A DNA stretch of 38,824 nt from a virus, in the IMG/VR virus record IMGVR_UViG_3300035698_001446, positions 1 to 38,824 of that record. One strand, given 5' to 3'. Made by a program: the position numbers and the translations under genes. Of the stretch, positions 21,388 to 29,776 are shown piece by piece. How positions within the stretch are numbered: position 1 is the first letter of the stretch; the number at the start of each line of letters is the position of its first letter. The notes under the pieces are model-generated. The model did not search any database. It was not told where the DNA came from and saw nothing but the letters and a program-made list of their open reading frames with translations.

Positions 21388-22309
21388 TTATTTAGTAAGA
21401 AAACTAGAAGATGCAGCAACTGCATATTACCAAGGCCACCCTACAATGTCTGACGAGGACTTTGATAGGTTGAGTGCTTACATCGGCTATGATCTAGTCG
21501 GTTCAAACGCAGGGGAAAATACCTTTCCTCACTTCGCCCCAATGATGTCCCTAGAAACTCTATTCGAGCAAAAAGCTCCCACTGTAGAAGAAGTAGCCAC
21601 TCCTAAGTTAGACGGAGCAGCTATTAGTCTGTTTTACTATAACGGAAAGCTACAGCGGGGCCTGACGCGCGGAGACGGTTCTAAAGGTCAGGACGTAACC
21701 GAGAAGGTTCTACATCTTGTCCCAACTGAGATCGGGTTCACAGACCCTATTCAGATTTCTGGGGAAGTAGTTGCTCCAAAGACCATTAAAAATGCTAGAA
21801 ATTACGCTGCTGGAGCACTAAACTTAAAGTCCGTAGAGGACTTTCTTAGTCGAGACGTAACTTTCATAGCCTATGGTTCTTCACATAAATTTACTGAATC
21901 ATGGTTCCAGGATATGCTTCAACTGTCTGAGTTTGAATTCAACACAGTAGTTGATAGTAACTGGGACGAATTTCCTCACGACGGTATTGTATTCCGAGTA
22001 GATAACCATAATCGTTTTTTAAGTCTGGGTAAAACATCACGCCACCCTAAAGGGGCTTACGCTTTGAAGGATGTGCCTGATGGTGTCATAACTAAACTAA
22101 TAGATGTTAAATGGCAGATAGGCAAGTCAGGGGCAATAGCTCCAGTGGCTATACTAGAGGCTATTGAAATTGGTGGTGCTACGGTGAGTAGGGCTACCCT
22201 ACATAACATCGAGTACATTAGACAATTAGACTTAAAAATTGGTTGCATGGTAGAGGTAATTAGAACTGGTGAAATTATCCCGAGGGTAGTTCGCAGAGTC
22301 AACGTATAG
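21368..22309 (+). CDS. ligA: NAD-dependent DNA ligase, subunit A
   Basis: 313 residues (TTG 21368; TTG 21380 also possible). It covers the Ia-like start (AYYQGHPTMSDEDFDRL), the adenylation domain with nucleotidyl Lys80 in KLDGAA, RGLTRGDGSKGQDVTEKV, SGEVV and HDGIVFRVD, and the OB fold (KWQIGKSGAIAPVA). The zinc finger, HhH and BRCT parts are in the following gene, so the ligase is split as in T5. It seals nicks using NAD+, linking replication to NAD supply. Contains a GCGGGGCC site. Confidence 0.92.
   Translation: MDTHLTNYLVRKLEDAATAYYQGHPTMSDEDFDRLSAYIGYDLVGSNAGENTFPHFAPMMSLETLFEQKAPTVEEVATPKLDGAAISLFYYNGKLQRGLTRGDGSKGQDVTEKVLHLVPTEIGFTDPIQISGEVVAPKTIKNARNYAAGALNLKSVEDFLSRDVTFIAYGSSHKFTESWFQDMLQLSEFEFNTVVDSNWDEFPHDGIVFRVDNHNRFLSLGKTSRHPKGAYALKDVPDGVITKLIDVKWQIGKSGAIAPVAILEAIEIGGATVSRATLHNIEYIRQLDLKIGCMVEVIRTGEIIPRVVRRVNV
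21655..21662 (+). repeat. GCGGGGCC motif, site 4
   Basis: Forward copy ACAGCGGGGCCTGA in ligA, read in the third phase as CGG-GGC-CTG. Confidence 0.6.
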
Positions 22310-22320
22310 AAAAATATTAG

Positions 22321-22349
22321 TTGACTTCTAACGTCCAGATTGGTATAAT
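22321..22349 (+). promoter_or_regulatory. Sigma70-type promoter between ligase subunits
   Basis: TTGACT at 22321-22326 and TATAAT at 22344-22349, spacer 17; start near 22356. It allows ligB and downstream genes to be expressed without ligA. Confidence 0.8.
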
Positions 22350-22373
22350 ATCTTTTAACAAATTGAAGAAGAA

Positions 22374-23126
22374 ATGAATATGAGAGAAATAGTTCCGCCA
22401 ACAAATTGTCCAAGCTGTGATTCAGCTTTGATTTGGCGTAAAGATACTCTTTACTGTGTCAACCCATTGTGCGATGCACAGTCTTTGAAACGAATTGCTC
22501 ACTTTGCTAAAACTTTGAAGATCAAAGGTTTAGGTGAGAAATCCATTGAGAAGTTGGGTATTACAGAACCATACGAAATTTATAGCTTGTCAGAGGCGTA
22601 CATCGCTGATAAACTAAAATCACAGAAGTTAGCTGAAAAATTAAGTTCTGAGGTAAAGAAAAGTGAGAACAGTTCGTTAAACGTACTTCTTCCCGCTTTT
22701 TCGATACCACTTGTAGGCAAGAGTGCATCTGACAAACTTTGCGAGAAAGTCTCTCATATACATGAGATAAGCTTTAAAACATGTGAGGAAGCAGGTCTTG
22801 GCCCCAAAGTGACTCAGAACTTAATCTATTGGTTAGGTACATTCATTATAGAAGAGTGGCCTTTCAGTTTTACTGCTTCACAGCAGAATAAAGAATTTGC
22901 AGCAAATTCCGAAGTAGTCTGTATAACGGGAAAATTATCTAGTTATAAGTCTAAAGCGGAAGCAAAGCAGGCTCTAGAAGCCAACGGTTACAGGGTAAAA
23001 GACTCTGTAACTAAAGAAGTAACAATTCTAGTCAACGAAAGCGGAATAGAGTCTGCAAAAATAAAAAAGGCTAGAGCAAACAACATTAAAATTATAACAA
23101 ACCTCAAAGAATTATTGGAGAACTAA
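22374..23126 (+). CDS. ligB: NAD-dependent DNA ligase, subunit B
   Basis: 250 residues. Zinc finger CPSC...CVNPLC at about 13-34, helix-hairpin-helix repeats (LKIKGLGEKSIEKLG, LVGKSASDKL, GLGPKVTQNL), and a BRCT domain from about 178 (VVCITGKLSSYKSKAEAKQALEANGY). These are the C-terminal domains of bacterial LigA, here as a separate chain that must pair with subunit A. The same split is known from T5. Confidence 0.9.
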   Translation: MNMREIVPPTNCPSCDSALIWRKDTLYCVNPLCDAQSLKRIAHFAKTLKIKGLGEKSIEKLGITEPYEIYSLSEAYIADKLKSQKLAEKLSSEVKKSENSSLNVLLPAFSIPLVGKSASDKLCEKVSHIHEISFKTCEEAGLGPKVTQNLIYWLGTFIIEEWPFSFTASQQNKEFAANSEVVCITGKLSSYKSKAEAKQALEANGYRVKDSVTKEVTILVNESGIESAKIKKARANNIKIITNLKELLEN

Positions 23127-23129
23127 ATA

Positions 23130-23852
23130 ATGTCAGCATTACCTAAATGGAACAAAGAACGCGAAGAAACACTTACAAATTTTGTAGGCGGAGAAGCACC
23201 TGTATCACAATCAACTGTAGCGGAAGCTGCTGTAACCCTTGAAACTAGCGCACGCTCAGTATCAAGTAAACTTCGAAAAATGGGATTCGACGTAGAACTT
23301 GCATCAAGCTCTGCAAAGAAAGCCTTTAGCGACGACCAAGAAGCTGCACTACGATCACTTGTAGAAGCTGGTTCTGGTTCTAACACATATGCTGATATTG
23401 CCGCAGCATTTGAAGGTGGAGCATTTTCCGCTAAAGCTATCCAAGGTAAAATCCTTAGCATGGAATTAACTTCTCATGTAAAGCCTACCGAAAAAGTAGC
23501 TGTACCTAAGACTTACACTGATGCTGAAGAAGCAACTTTCGTTAGCATGGTAAATGACGGTAAATTCGCTGAAGAAATCGCTGAAGCTCTTGGAAAAACT
23601 GTACAGTCTGTTCGTGGTAAGGGTCTATCTCTACTACGTGCTGAGCTAATTACAGCAGTACCTAAGCAACGTGATGTGGTTACTAAAGTTGACCCACTTA
23701 CTGAACTTGGTGACGTATCTGAAAAGACTGTTGAAGAAATCTCTGTAGCAATCGAAAAGACTGCTCGTGGTGTTAAGACAATGCTTACTCGTAGAGGCAT
23801 CAAGTGTGCTGACTATGACGGACAAGCTCGTAAAGAAAAAGCTGCAAGCTAA
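23130..23852 (+). CDS. Four-repeat SANT-like DNA-binding protein (T5 D5-like)
   Basis: 240 residues made of about four related helix-turn-helix units: residues about 5-53 (WNKEREETL...SARSVSSKLRKMG), 62-112 (FSDDQEAAL...SAKAIQGKI), 125-172 (YTDAEEATF...TVQSVRGKG) and 185-235 (...TARGVKTMLTRRG). Low-complexity Ala/Ser linkers and a basic tail. Position before the helicase and probable high expression fit T5 D5, an abundant DNA-binding protein that affects transcription; orthology is inferred. Followed by a hairpin terminator. Confidence 0.7.
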   Translation: MSALPKWNKEREETLTNFVGGEAPVSQSTVAEAAVTLETSARSVSSKLRKMGFDVELASSSAKKAFSDDQEAALRSLVEAGSGSNTYADIAAAFEGGAFSAKAIQGKILSMELTSHVKPTEKVAVPKTYTDAEEATFVSMVNDGKFAEEIAEALGKTVQSVRGKGLSLLRAELITAVPKQRDVVTKVDPLTELGDVSEKTVEEISVAIEKTARGVKTMLTRRGIKCADYDGQARKEKAAS

Positions 23853-23875
23853 TCTCTCTTTCTGAGTAACAAATA

Positions 23876-23903
23876 GGCGGGGTATGTAGGTATCCTGCCT
23901 TTT
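23876..23903 (+). terminator. Intrinsic terminator or attenuator
   Basis: GGCGGGGTA, loop TGTAGG, TATCCTGCC (9 pairs, two of them G-T) followed by TTTT. It lies between the D5-like gene and the helicase gene, so it probably limits read-through from the highly expressed gene into the replication genes. Confidence 0.75.
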
Positions 23904-23931
23904 CTTGCCTATTAATTAGAGAGAATAATCA

Positions 23932-25284
23932 TTGAATCTTGCTAGTGCTTTAATCAAACAAATTATAGCTCAGAAAGATATCGAAACTTGGGGTGCTTTA
24001 AGGGAGCACTACCTACCAGGAGAATTCCACAGTCTATTTACAATAATAGACAAGCACGTTGATAGCTACAGTGAATTACCATCATTCGACGACTTAACGT
24101 TGTCTATACGTGATAAAACACTGGAAGAAAAAGTTTATGCGATTCAATCAGTAGAGGTTGACGCAGATGCGTGGAACCTGCTAGAGTATTTAAAGAACGA
24201 ATACACTCAGATTTTGGTACTAGATGAGTTAGACAAATATATAGAAACATCTATAGCAATGTCTTCGTCCTTAGAAAATGTGGAGCATTTACATTCAATC
24301 ATACAGCTTGTAGAAGAAAAGGTAGATTTAGAAGATCCAGCTGAAAGTATGCAATCTATGGATCTTTTCGACTCTGATGATGAGTTAGCAAAATTTACCA
24401 GCCTAGGTTTAAATCAGGAATTCGATTTAGAGTACAAATTCCATCCCACTAGCTTAGTGCTTGCTGGGGGTAGACGTGGTTCAGGTAAATCTATCACGTG
24501 TTCCAATATAGCTAACAATGTGTATGAAGGCGGTCGTACTGCTTTGTATTACACAATTGAAATGACTGCAAGAGAAATTATGCAACGTCAGTGTGCTATA
24601 GGTACTGGAGTTAACTTAACTAGGTTAGAACTTAAAAACTTAAGCAATGAAGAATGGAACTTAGTAGGTTCATGGTGGGCTGGAAGATTTGAAGATTCAG
24701 ACACTATCCTTAATGAATTCAAACTTAAGTATGATTTTGAAGAGTTTCACAAGAAGCTAACAAAACATCCGATTATACAAGATAGAATGTTAGACATTAT
24801 ATATGCACCTGAATTATCTATTAATGCATTAAAGCGTAGCTTAGATGTTAAGATGATGCGGGGTAATGTTGGTGTTATCGTAGTAGACTACATCAACCAG
24901 ATTACAGCTAGAAATGTTGGTAAACTTGGTCAGTATGACTGGACACAACAGATTGAGATAGCTAAAGAGTTGAAGAAGATAGCGCAGAAGTACGAAGTAA
25001 TGGTATATTCTGCTTATCAAACGGACGCTTCTGGCGAGGCTAGATTCTCTAAAGGTATATTGGATGCGTGTGACGCGGCTTATTCCTTAGAGAACTGGAC
25101 TCCTGAAGATAATTGCTTTAGCTTCAATTGTGTTAAACGGCGTGGAGCGCCTGAAGTTAGCTTTCATTCTGAAATAGATTGGCCTAGCCTTAAGATTGGC
25201 CCTAAATCAGCTATGAATCCAGCGGAGAAACAGAAATTGAAAGATGAAATGGAGAATGACGAGGATGCCGAAGAAGTTTTCTAG
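23932..25284 (+). CDS. DnaB-type replicative DNA helicase
   Basis: 450 residues, TTG start with GAGAGAAT upstream. Walker A GGRRGSGKS at 179-187; a TALYYTIEMTAREIMQR segment (H1a-type), Walker B-like VIVVDYINQI, and MVYSAYQT with a C-terminal RRGAPE follow RecA-type SF4 helicases. The N-terminal helical domain resembles DnaB. It would unwind the fork 5'-3' with the primase just downstream; equivalent of T5 D6 by position. Confidence 0.88.
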   Translation: MNLASALIKQIIAQKDIETWGALREHYLPGEFHSLFTIIDKHVDSYSELPSFDDLTLSIRDKTLEEKVYAIQSVEVDADAWNLLEYLKNEYTQILVLDELDKYIETSIAMSSSLENVEHLHSIIQLVEEKVDLEDPAESMQSMDLFDSDDELAKFTSLGLNQEFDLEYKFHPTSLVLAGGRRGSGKSITCSNIANNVYEGGRTALYYTIEMTAREIMQRQCAIGTGVNLTRLELKNLSNEEWNLVGSWWAGRFEDSDTILNEFKLKYDFEEFHKKLTKHPIIQDRMLDIIYAPELSINALKRSLDVKMMRGNVGVIVVDYINQITARNVGKLGQYDWTQQIEIAKELKKIAQKYEVMVYSAYQTDASGEARFSKGILDACDAAYSLENWTPEDNCFSFNCVKRRGAPEVSFHSEIDWPSLKIGPKSAMNPAEKQKLKDEMENDEDAEEVF

Positions 25285-25465
25285 TGCAGAAGAAGTTGAA
25301 AAGAAAAAACAAAGAATGGCTGATCTTAGGGATTACTATAATCTCGTAGCCGAACAGGACGTGGTAATACTAGGAATAAGAGTCCTAGAGCACGCAATGA
25401 CAAATGGCTCAGGAATCTATACTGTAGATGAATGGGGCGACTTTTACGAAATTGAGATTGGTTAA
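25265..25465 (+). CDS. Small hypothetical protein
   Basis: Start chosen at ATG 25265, overlapping the helicase end by 20 bases; 66 residues. Basic N-terminal helix and beta-type C-terminus. It sits between helicase and primase with no gap. A helicase or primase accessory role is only suggested by position. Confidence 0.55.
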   Translation: MPKKFSSAEEVEKKKQRMADLRDYYNLVAEQDVVILGIRVLEHAMTNGSGIYTVDEWGDFYEIEIG

Positions 25466-26311
25466 ATGGAAGTAGAAAACCTATTAGATTCTAAGAAAGT
25501 TGAGTACAGGGTATCGGGTGCGGACTGTATAGTTTCGTGTCTAAACCCTGATCACAACGACACAAACCCTAGTATGAGAATAGATAGGGTTACAGGTATC
25601 TTTGGGTGTTTTGCTTGTGGAACCAGTGGCAATATATTTCAACACTTTGGAGCAACACCAGACCAGTTAGATATGCGTAGAGAAAAGCTAAAGGCTAAGA
25701 TGTCTAAGCTAAGGAATAGCACAGTTGGTTTGGAAATGCCTAAAGGATACAGACCTTACGAAGAAGAATGGCGTGGATTCTCAGCAGAGACTCTGAAGCG
25801 TTTTGAAGCGTTTACCCATAAAGACTACGAAGATATGATAGTTTTCCCTATTAGAGATATTAGAGATAAGATATGTATCTTCCTAGGTCGTATTAAGGAC
25901 AAAAGGTCGCCTAATAAAACAAGGTATATGTTAGAGCCTAAAAAAGCATCTATCCCATTATATCCTGCACCGTTTGAGCCAATTAATGGTTCGATAGTAG
26001 TGGTAGAAGGTATAACAGATATGTTACGTCTTTATGATATAGGTATTACTAATGTTATATGTGCCTTTGGTACTCAGACATTTAATACCCCGTCTAAGCT
26101 GAATTTGATAAAGGTATCAGGAGTATCAAAACTATTTATCATGTTCGATGGAGACGACGCTGGTAGAGACGCAGCATTAGAGCTTGAAGAAGGTTGTGAA
26201 GAAGCTGGATTGAGTACAGAAATAATTAAATTGGCAGATGGAGTCGACCCCGACTCTTTATCTGATAACGGACTAGAGAAAATAAAGAGAGTTATATATG
26301 AAAGTAATTAA
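25466..26311 (+). CDS. DNA primase
   Basis: 281 residues. N-terminal CHC2-type zinc site (VSCLNPDHNDTNPSM...GCFACGTSGN), linker, then a TOPRIM domain with VVVEGITD and LFIMFDGDDAGRDAA, which bind the catalytic metals. Shorter than DnaG because the RNA-polymerase insert and C-terminal helicase-binding domain are reduced, as in phage primases. Equivalent of T5 D7 by position. The last bases overlap the NADAR gene. Confidence 0.9.
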   Translation: MEVENLLDSKKVEYRVSGADCIVSCLNPDHNDTNPSMRIDRVTGIFGCFACGTSGNIFQHFGATPDQLDMRREKLKAKMSKLRNSTVGLEMPKGYRPYEEEWRGFSAETLKRFEAFTHKDYEDMIVFPIRDIRDKICIFLGRIKDKRSPNKTRYMLEPKKASIPLYPAPFEPINGSIVVVEGITDMLRLYDIGITNVICAFGTQTFNTPSKLNLIKVSGVSKLFIMFDGDDAGRDAALELEEGCEEAGLSTEIIKLADGVDPDSLSDNGLEKIKRVIYESN

Positions 26312-26726
26312 TAGTTTTGTTGATAGTTACGGGTTTTTGTCTAACTTCTTCCCAACTCCAGCTTTCTACGACGGGATCAACTACCCTAGTGTAGAACACG
26401 CTTACATGGCTGCTAAGACGTTGGATGTAAAGGAACGAGAAAGTATCTGGCTCTGTGTTACTCCTGGACAGGCTAAACGACTGGGACAAAAAGTAACTTT
26501 ACGATCAGATTGGGATTTAGTAAAAGTACCAATCATGCATCAGATTGTTATAAATAAATTTATGCAAAATGATAAAATTCGTAAAGAGCTATTTCACACC
26601 GGAGACAAGCAGCTAGAAGAAGGTAATACTTGGGGTGATACATTCTGGGGCGTATGTGACGGAGTAGGTGAGAATCACTTAGGTGCTATTCTGATGAATG
26701 TCAGGGAAGAACTTAGGTTGATATAA
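26298..26726 (+). CDS. NADAR-family protein
   Basis: 142 residues covering one whole NADAR (YbiA-like) domain: FLSNFFPTPAFYDGINYPSVEHAYMAAK at residues 13-40, then TLRSDWDLVKVPIM, LEEGNTWGDTFWGVC and LGAILMNVREEL. NADAR enzymes are N-glycosidases; the DarG1 antitoxin of DarTG1 uses this fold to remove ADP-ribose from guanine in DNA, and stand-alone phage NADARs can counter DarT1. Coupled to primase and ahead of DNA polymerase, consistent with protecting replicating DNA. A YbiA-type role on riboflavin intermediates is the alternative. Confidence 0.88.
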   Translation: MKVINSFVDSYGFLSNFFPTPAFYDGINYPSVEHAYMAAKTLDVKERESIWLCVTPGQAKRLGQKVTLRSDWDLVKVPIMHQIVINKFMQNDKIRKELFHTGDKQLEEGNTWGDTFWGVCDGVGENHLGAILMNVREELRLI

Positions 26727-26734
26727 ATAATAAC

Positions 26735-26763
26735 TTGACTTTGGCACTCAAGTGACGTATAAT
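26735..26763 (+). promoter_or_regulatory. Sigma70-type promoter
   Basis: TTGACT at 26735-26740 and TATAAT at 26758-26763, spacer 17; start near 26770. Drives the small protein and DNA polymerase genes. Confidence 0.85.
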
Positions 26764-26794
26764 GTGTCATTGTTAAAATATAAAAGGAAGATAT

Positions 26795-26814
26795 ATGGCA
26801 CATTATGGCACATT
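26795..26814. repeat. Tandem 10-bp duplication over a start codon
   Basis: ATGGCACATT occurs twice in tandem (26795-26804, 26805-26814), placing three ATG codons 10 bases apart. The first opens an 8-codon frame (MAHYGTL) closing at TGA 26816-26818. Confidence 0.85.
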
Positions 26815-27041
26815 ATGACTGCAAAAATTGCGGGGCCGGCATGGGAATTGATTGGGGTTACTGTTATAGCTGTACCCCTAAAGAGTATTTTGATTTAAGT
26901 GGTGACTATAACTATGAGGTTTCTTTGGCTGAAAGGGAGTTTGATGCTCTATATGACGAACCTAGAAAAGCTTTTATAGAGGAAAGAACAGGTCACTTAA
27001 GAAAACAGATTAGGGAGATAGAAAAAGAACATGGCCAGTAA
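26805..27041 (+). CDS. Small zinc-binding hypothetical protein
   Basis: 78 residues from the second ATG. CKNCG at 6-10 and CYSC at 20-23 form a compact zinc ribbon; the remainder is a charged helix. The Shine-Dalgarno AAAAGGAAG is optimally placed for the first ATG (26795), which leads into a micro-frame, so this gene may be translated by re-initiation or by the more distant ATG. Contains a GCGGGGCC site at 26830. Confidence 0.65.
   Translation: MAHYDCKNCGAGMGIDWGYCYSCTPKEYFDLSGDYNYEVSLAEREFDALYDEPRKAFIEERTGHLRKQIREIEKEHGQ
26830..26837 (+). repeat. GCGGGGCC motif, site 5
   Basis: Forward copy, read as TGC-GGG-GCC within the zinc-ribbon codons. Confidence 0.6.
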
Positions 27042-29310
27042 TATAGCTCTAATAGAGCCTAAAAAGACAGGAAACAGATTTGAGTTCTCTTTTGAATTTG
27101 ATCGTTATGCTCTATGTTCAGACCCAAGTACTAAAAAGGTACTGAAGAAGAATGTGGACATAGAGATTGATCTTGATGCCTATCAATACATTATTCTTGT
27201 AGGCTCAGAAAGCCTGAAAGAATATACCAAAGCCACCGCTGTAACTCAATATACGGGTAGACTTATTGAGGGTAAATTCTTACCTATAATAAGTCCAGGT
27301 ATGCTATCGTTCAACCCTAATATGCGTAAAGTATGGGATGAGTCGATGAAGTCTATTGAAACTATTATAGAATCTGGTAGAGGTGATTTAGATATTGAAG
27401 CTATGGCTCATGGTATTACAGATTTAGATGAAGCCAAAAGATATGTTCAGGCTGCTAGAGATTGTAAGAACTATGATCATATTGGACTAGACTCAGAGAC
27501 TGCTGCTCTATATCCTAGAGACGGCCATATGCTTGGATTCTCTTTATGTTATGAGCCAGGACATGGTGCGTATGTTGACTGTGCTATCATAGATGAAGAA
27601 CTAGAAGAACTAATGCAGAAACTCTTTAATGAAAAGAGAGTTGTATTTCATAATGCTAAGTTCGACGTTAAGTTCTTTGAGTATCATTTCAACTTTAAGT
27701 TTGAGAAATTTGACGATACTATGCTAATGCATTATATCTTAGATGAGAACTCACCACATGGTTTGAAATATCTAGCAATAAGGTATACAGAGTATGGGGA
27801 TTATGAAGCTGTACTACACACTTGGATGGCTGACTATTGCAAGACTCACAATGTAAAGAAAAAAGATTTCTGTTGGGATGTTATTCCTTTTGAAGTTATG
27901 TACCCTTACGCTGCATTAGACTCAGTTGTTACCTTTGAGTTGTTTATGCGTTTTTATACGGCTTTGCAGAATAATGCTAAGTTGATGAAGGTGTACAAAC
28001 ACCTTATGATTCCTGCTTGCAGATTTCTATGTGATGTAGAGCAGAATGGCATTCCATTCAATAATGAACGCTTACACAAAGCAGAAGCTAAAATGGAAGT
28101 AGAAATTCTAGAGGCTTTGGATAAGTTGTATCAACACCCCGAAATTCGAGAGTTTGAAGCTGCTAACGCTGATAAGATCAAGGATGGTACGTTCAATCCT
28201 AATAGTGTGATTCAACTTAGATCACTATTGTTTGATTACTTGGGTCTAAAACCCACAGGTAAGAAAACTGCTAAGAAAGAACACTCTACGGATGCTGAGG
28301 TTCTAAAAGAACTATCAGAAGAACATGAAGTCCCAGGACTCATTCTAGACATTAGACAAAAGGGTAAGATGAAAAACACTTATCTTTCTAAGATCATTCC
28401 TGAACTTGACCGTGATGGACGTCTTAGAACTAACTTCAATCAGCACGTTACTACCTCGGGCAGACTGTCATCAAGTGGTAAACTTAATGCTCAGCAACTG
28501 CCTAGAGATAACCCACTTATTAAGGGGTGTATTCAAGCTGCTAATGGTAATAAAGTTGTATCAATGGACTTGAAAACTGCGGAAATGTATTATGCCGCAA
28601 TCTTGTCTGGTGATAGAAACCTTATTCAGAAGTTCATTGATGGGGAAAACTTGCACAGTTCGGTAGCTAAAGATGTATTTAGTTTGCCATGTCCTACAGA
28701 AGAAGTTGAAATTCACTACAGTAGGGAACGTACCGCTACTAAGGCGATCAACTTCGGTATTATCTATGGGGCCGGAGGCTGGACTATCAGTAACAGTATT
28801 TACAAAGATACTGGAATTGTTATCTCCCCTCAGGAATGTGATGAGTACATTAAAGATTACTTTAAGGCTTTCCCACAATTGAAACAGTGGTTGAAAGATA
28901 CTCAGAACTTCATTGCTGTGAATGGATTTATATACTCGCACTTTGGTAGAAAACGTAGACTTACAGATGTACAATCGGATAATAAAGCCCACAAGGCACA
29001 TGCTATTCGATCAGGACTGAACTTCGTAATTCAGTCTGTCGCCTCAGACATTAACGTTTTAGGTGGTGTAGAAATGAACCAGTGGATTAATGCTAATAAA
29101 TTCCCCGCTAAAATCTTTGCTCTTGTGCATGACTCAGTTCTAGCAGAAGTTAGAGAGGATTGTGTTGAGGAATATAGTGTTAAACTGAAAGAGTTTATTC
29201 AAAGAGACAGGGGTATTAGTATCCCAGGATGCCCAGTAGGATGTGATTTTGAAGTCGGACAAGACTATTCATTCGGAAAATTTGAGAAAGCATATCCGGA
29301 AATTGCTTAA
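27031..29310 (+). CDS. Family A DNA polymerase with 3'-5' exonuclease
   Basis: 759 residues. Exonuclease motif IGLDSETAAL at about 152, HNAKFDVKFF and the YAALDSVVTFEL segment; polymerase motif A VVSMDLKTAEMYYAA near 510, motif B TKAINFGIIYGAGG near 571, motif C LVHDSVLAEV near 698. Proofreading replicative polymerase equivalent to T5 D9 by position and composition. It has no 5' nuclease domain; that activity is a separate gene at 35605. Confidence 0.93.
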   Translation: MASNIALIEPKKTGNRFEFSFEFDRYALCSDPSTKKVLKKNVDIEIDLDAYQYIILVGSESLKEYTKATAVTQYTGRLIEGKFLPIISPGMLSFNPNMRKVWDESMKSIETIIESGRGDLDIEAMAHGITDLDEAKRYVQAARDCKNYDHIGLDSETAALYPRDGHMLGFSLCYEPGHGAYVDCAIIDEELEELMQKLFNEKRVVFHNAKFDVKFFEYHFNFKFEKFDDTMLMHYILDENSPHGLKYLAIRYTEYGDYEAVLHTWMADYCKTHNVKKKDFCWDVIPFEVMYPYAALDSVVTFELFMRFYTALQNNAKLMKVYKHLMIPACRFLCDVEQNGIPFNNERLHKAEAKMEVEILEALDKLYQHPEIREFEAANADKIKDGTFNPNSVIQLRSLLFDYLGLKPTGKKTAKKEHSTDAEVLKELSEEHEVPGLILDIRQKGKMKNTYLSKIIPELDRDGRLRTNFNQHVTTSGRLSSSGKLNAQQLPRDNPLIKGCIQAANGNKVVSMDLKTAEMYYAAILSGDRNLIQKFIDGENLHSSVAKDVFSLPCPTEEVEIHYSRERTATKAINFGIIYGAGGWTISNSIYKDTGIVISPQECDEYIKDYFKAFPQLKQWLKDTQNFIAVNGFIYSHFGRKRRLTDVQSDNKAHKAHAIRSGLNFVIQSVASDINVLGGVEMNQWINANKFPAKIFALVHDSVLAEVREDCVEEYSVKLKEFIQRDRGISIPGCPVGCDFEVGQDYSFGKFEKAYPEIA

Positions 29311-29776
29311 GATTGATTATCCCATCTTCTCTGTTACTGCTGATGTAATATTGAGAAAAGATGGGGTGGTCTTTGGCGATGGAAAGGTTATTGATGACAC
29401 AAACATTAGCTCCAATTTATTAGGTGTTAGAAGGCTTAAAACTCATCTAACACCTAAGTACATATTAAACAGACCTGTATTTGATATAAGTGAAATGATA
29501 TCTAGGGGTAGTCAGCGGTATATAGACTCCTCAGGCAAGCTGTTTAATTATGAAAAGAAATTTTGGATTAACATCCGTTACCACAAGATAAAGAGATTGT
29601 TACATAAGACTAATTTTTCAGTAGTAACTTTTCAAGACCTGAACTATAGGCTTACAATAACTAGACCGCCTCCAGGTGGTTATCAGTGGGTAGGTATAAT
29701 GTATTTGGGTGAAGAGCCTTGGGAATTGTATGATTACTCCCAAGAAAAACATAAGGCTAAAAGGAAGATGATTTAA
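29243..29776 (+). CDS. Hypothetical protein
   Basis: Up to 177 residues. GTG 29243 would overlap the polymerase gene by 68 bases; TTG 29282 (RKHIRKLLKIDY) with GGAAA upstream is an equally good start. Basic, mixed alpha/beta, with a PPPGGYQWVGIMYLGEEPWE segment near the end. No domain recognised. The stop abuts the helicase start. Confidence 0.55.
   Translation: MILKSDKTIHSENLRKHIRKLLKIDYPIFSVTADVILRKDGVVFGDGKVIDDTNISSNLLGVRRLKTHLTPKYILNRPVFDISEMISRGSQRYIDSSGKLFNYEKKFWINIRYHKIKRLLHKTNFSVVTFQDLNYRLTITRPPPGGYQWVGIMYLGEEPWELYDYSQEKHKAKRKMI

Noticed and set aside
28561-29001. 146-codon minus-strand frame within the DNA polymerase gene
   Set aside because: Antisense shadow of the conserved polymerase motifs A and B; composition is not protein-like.
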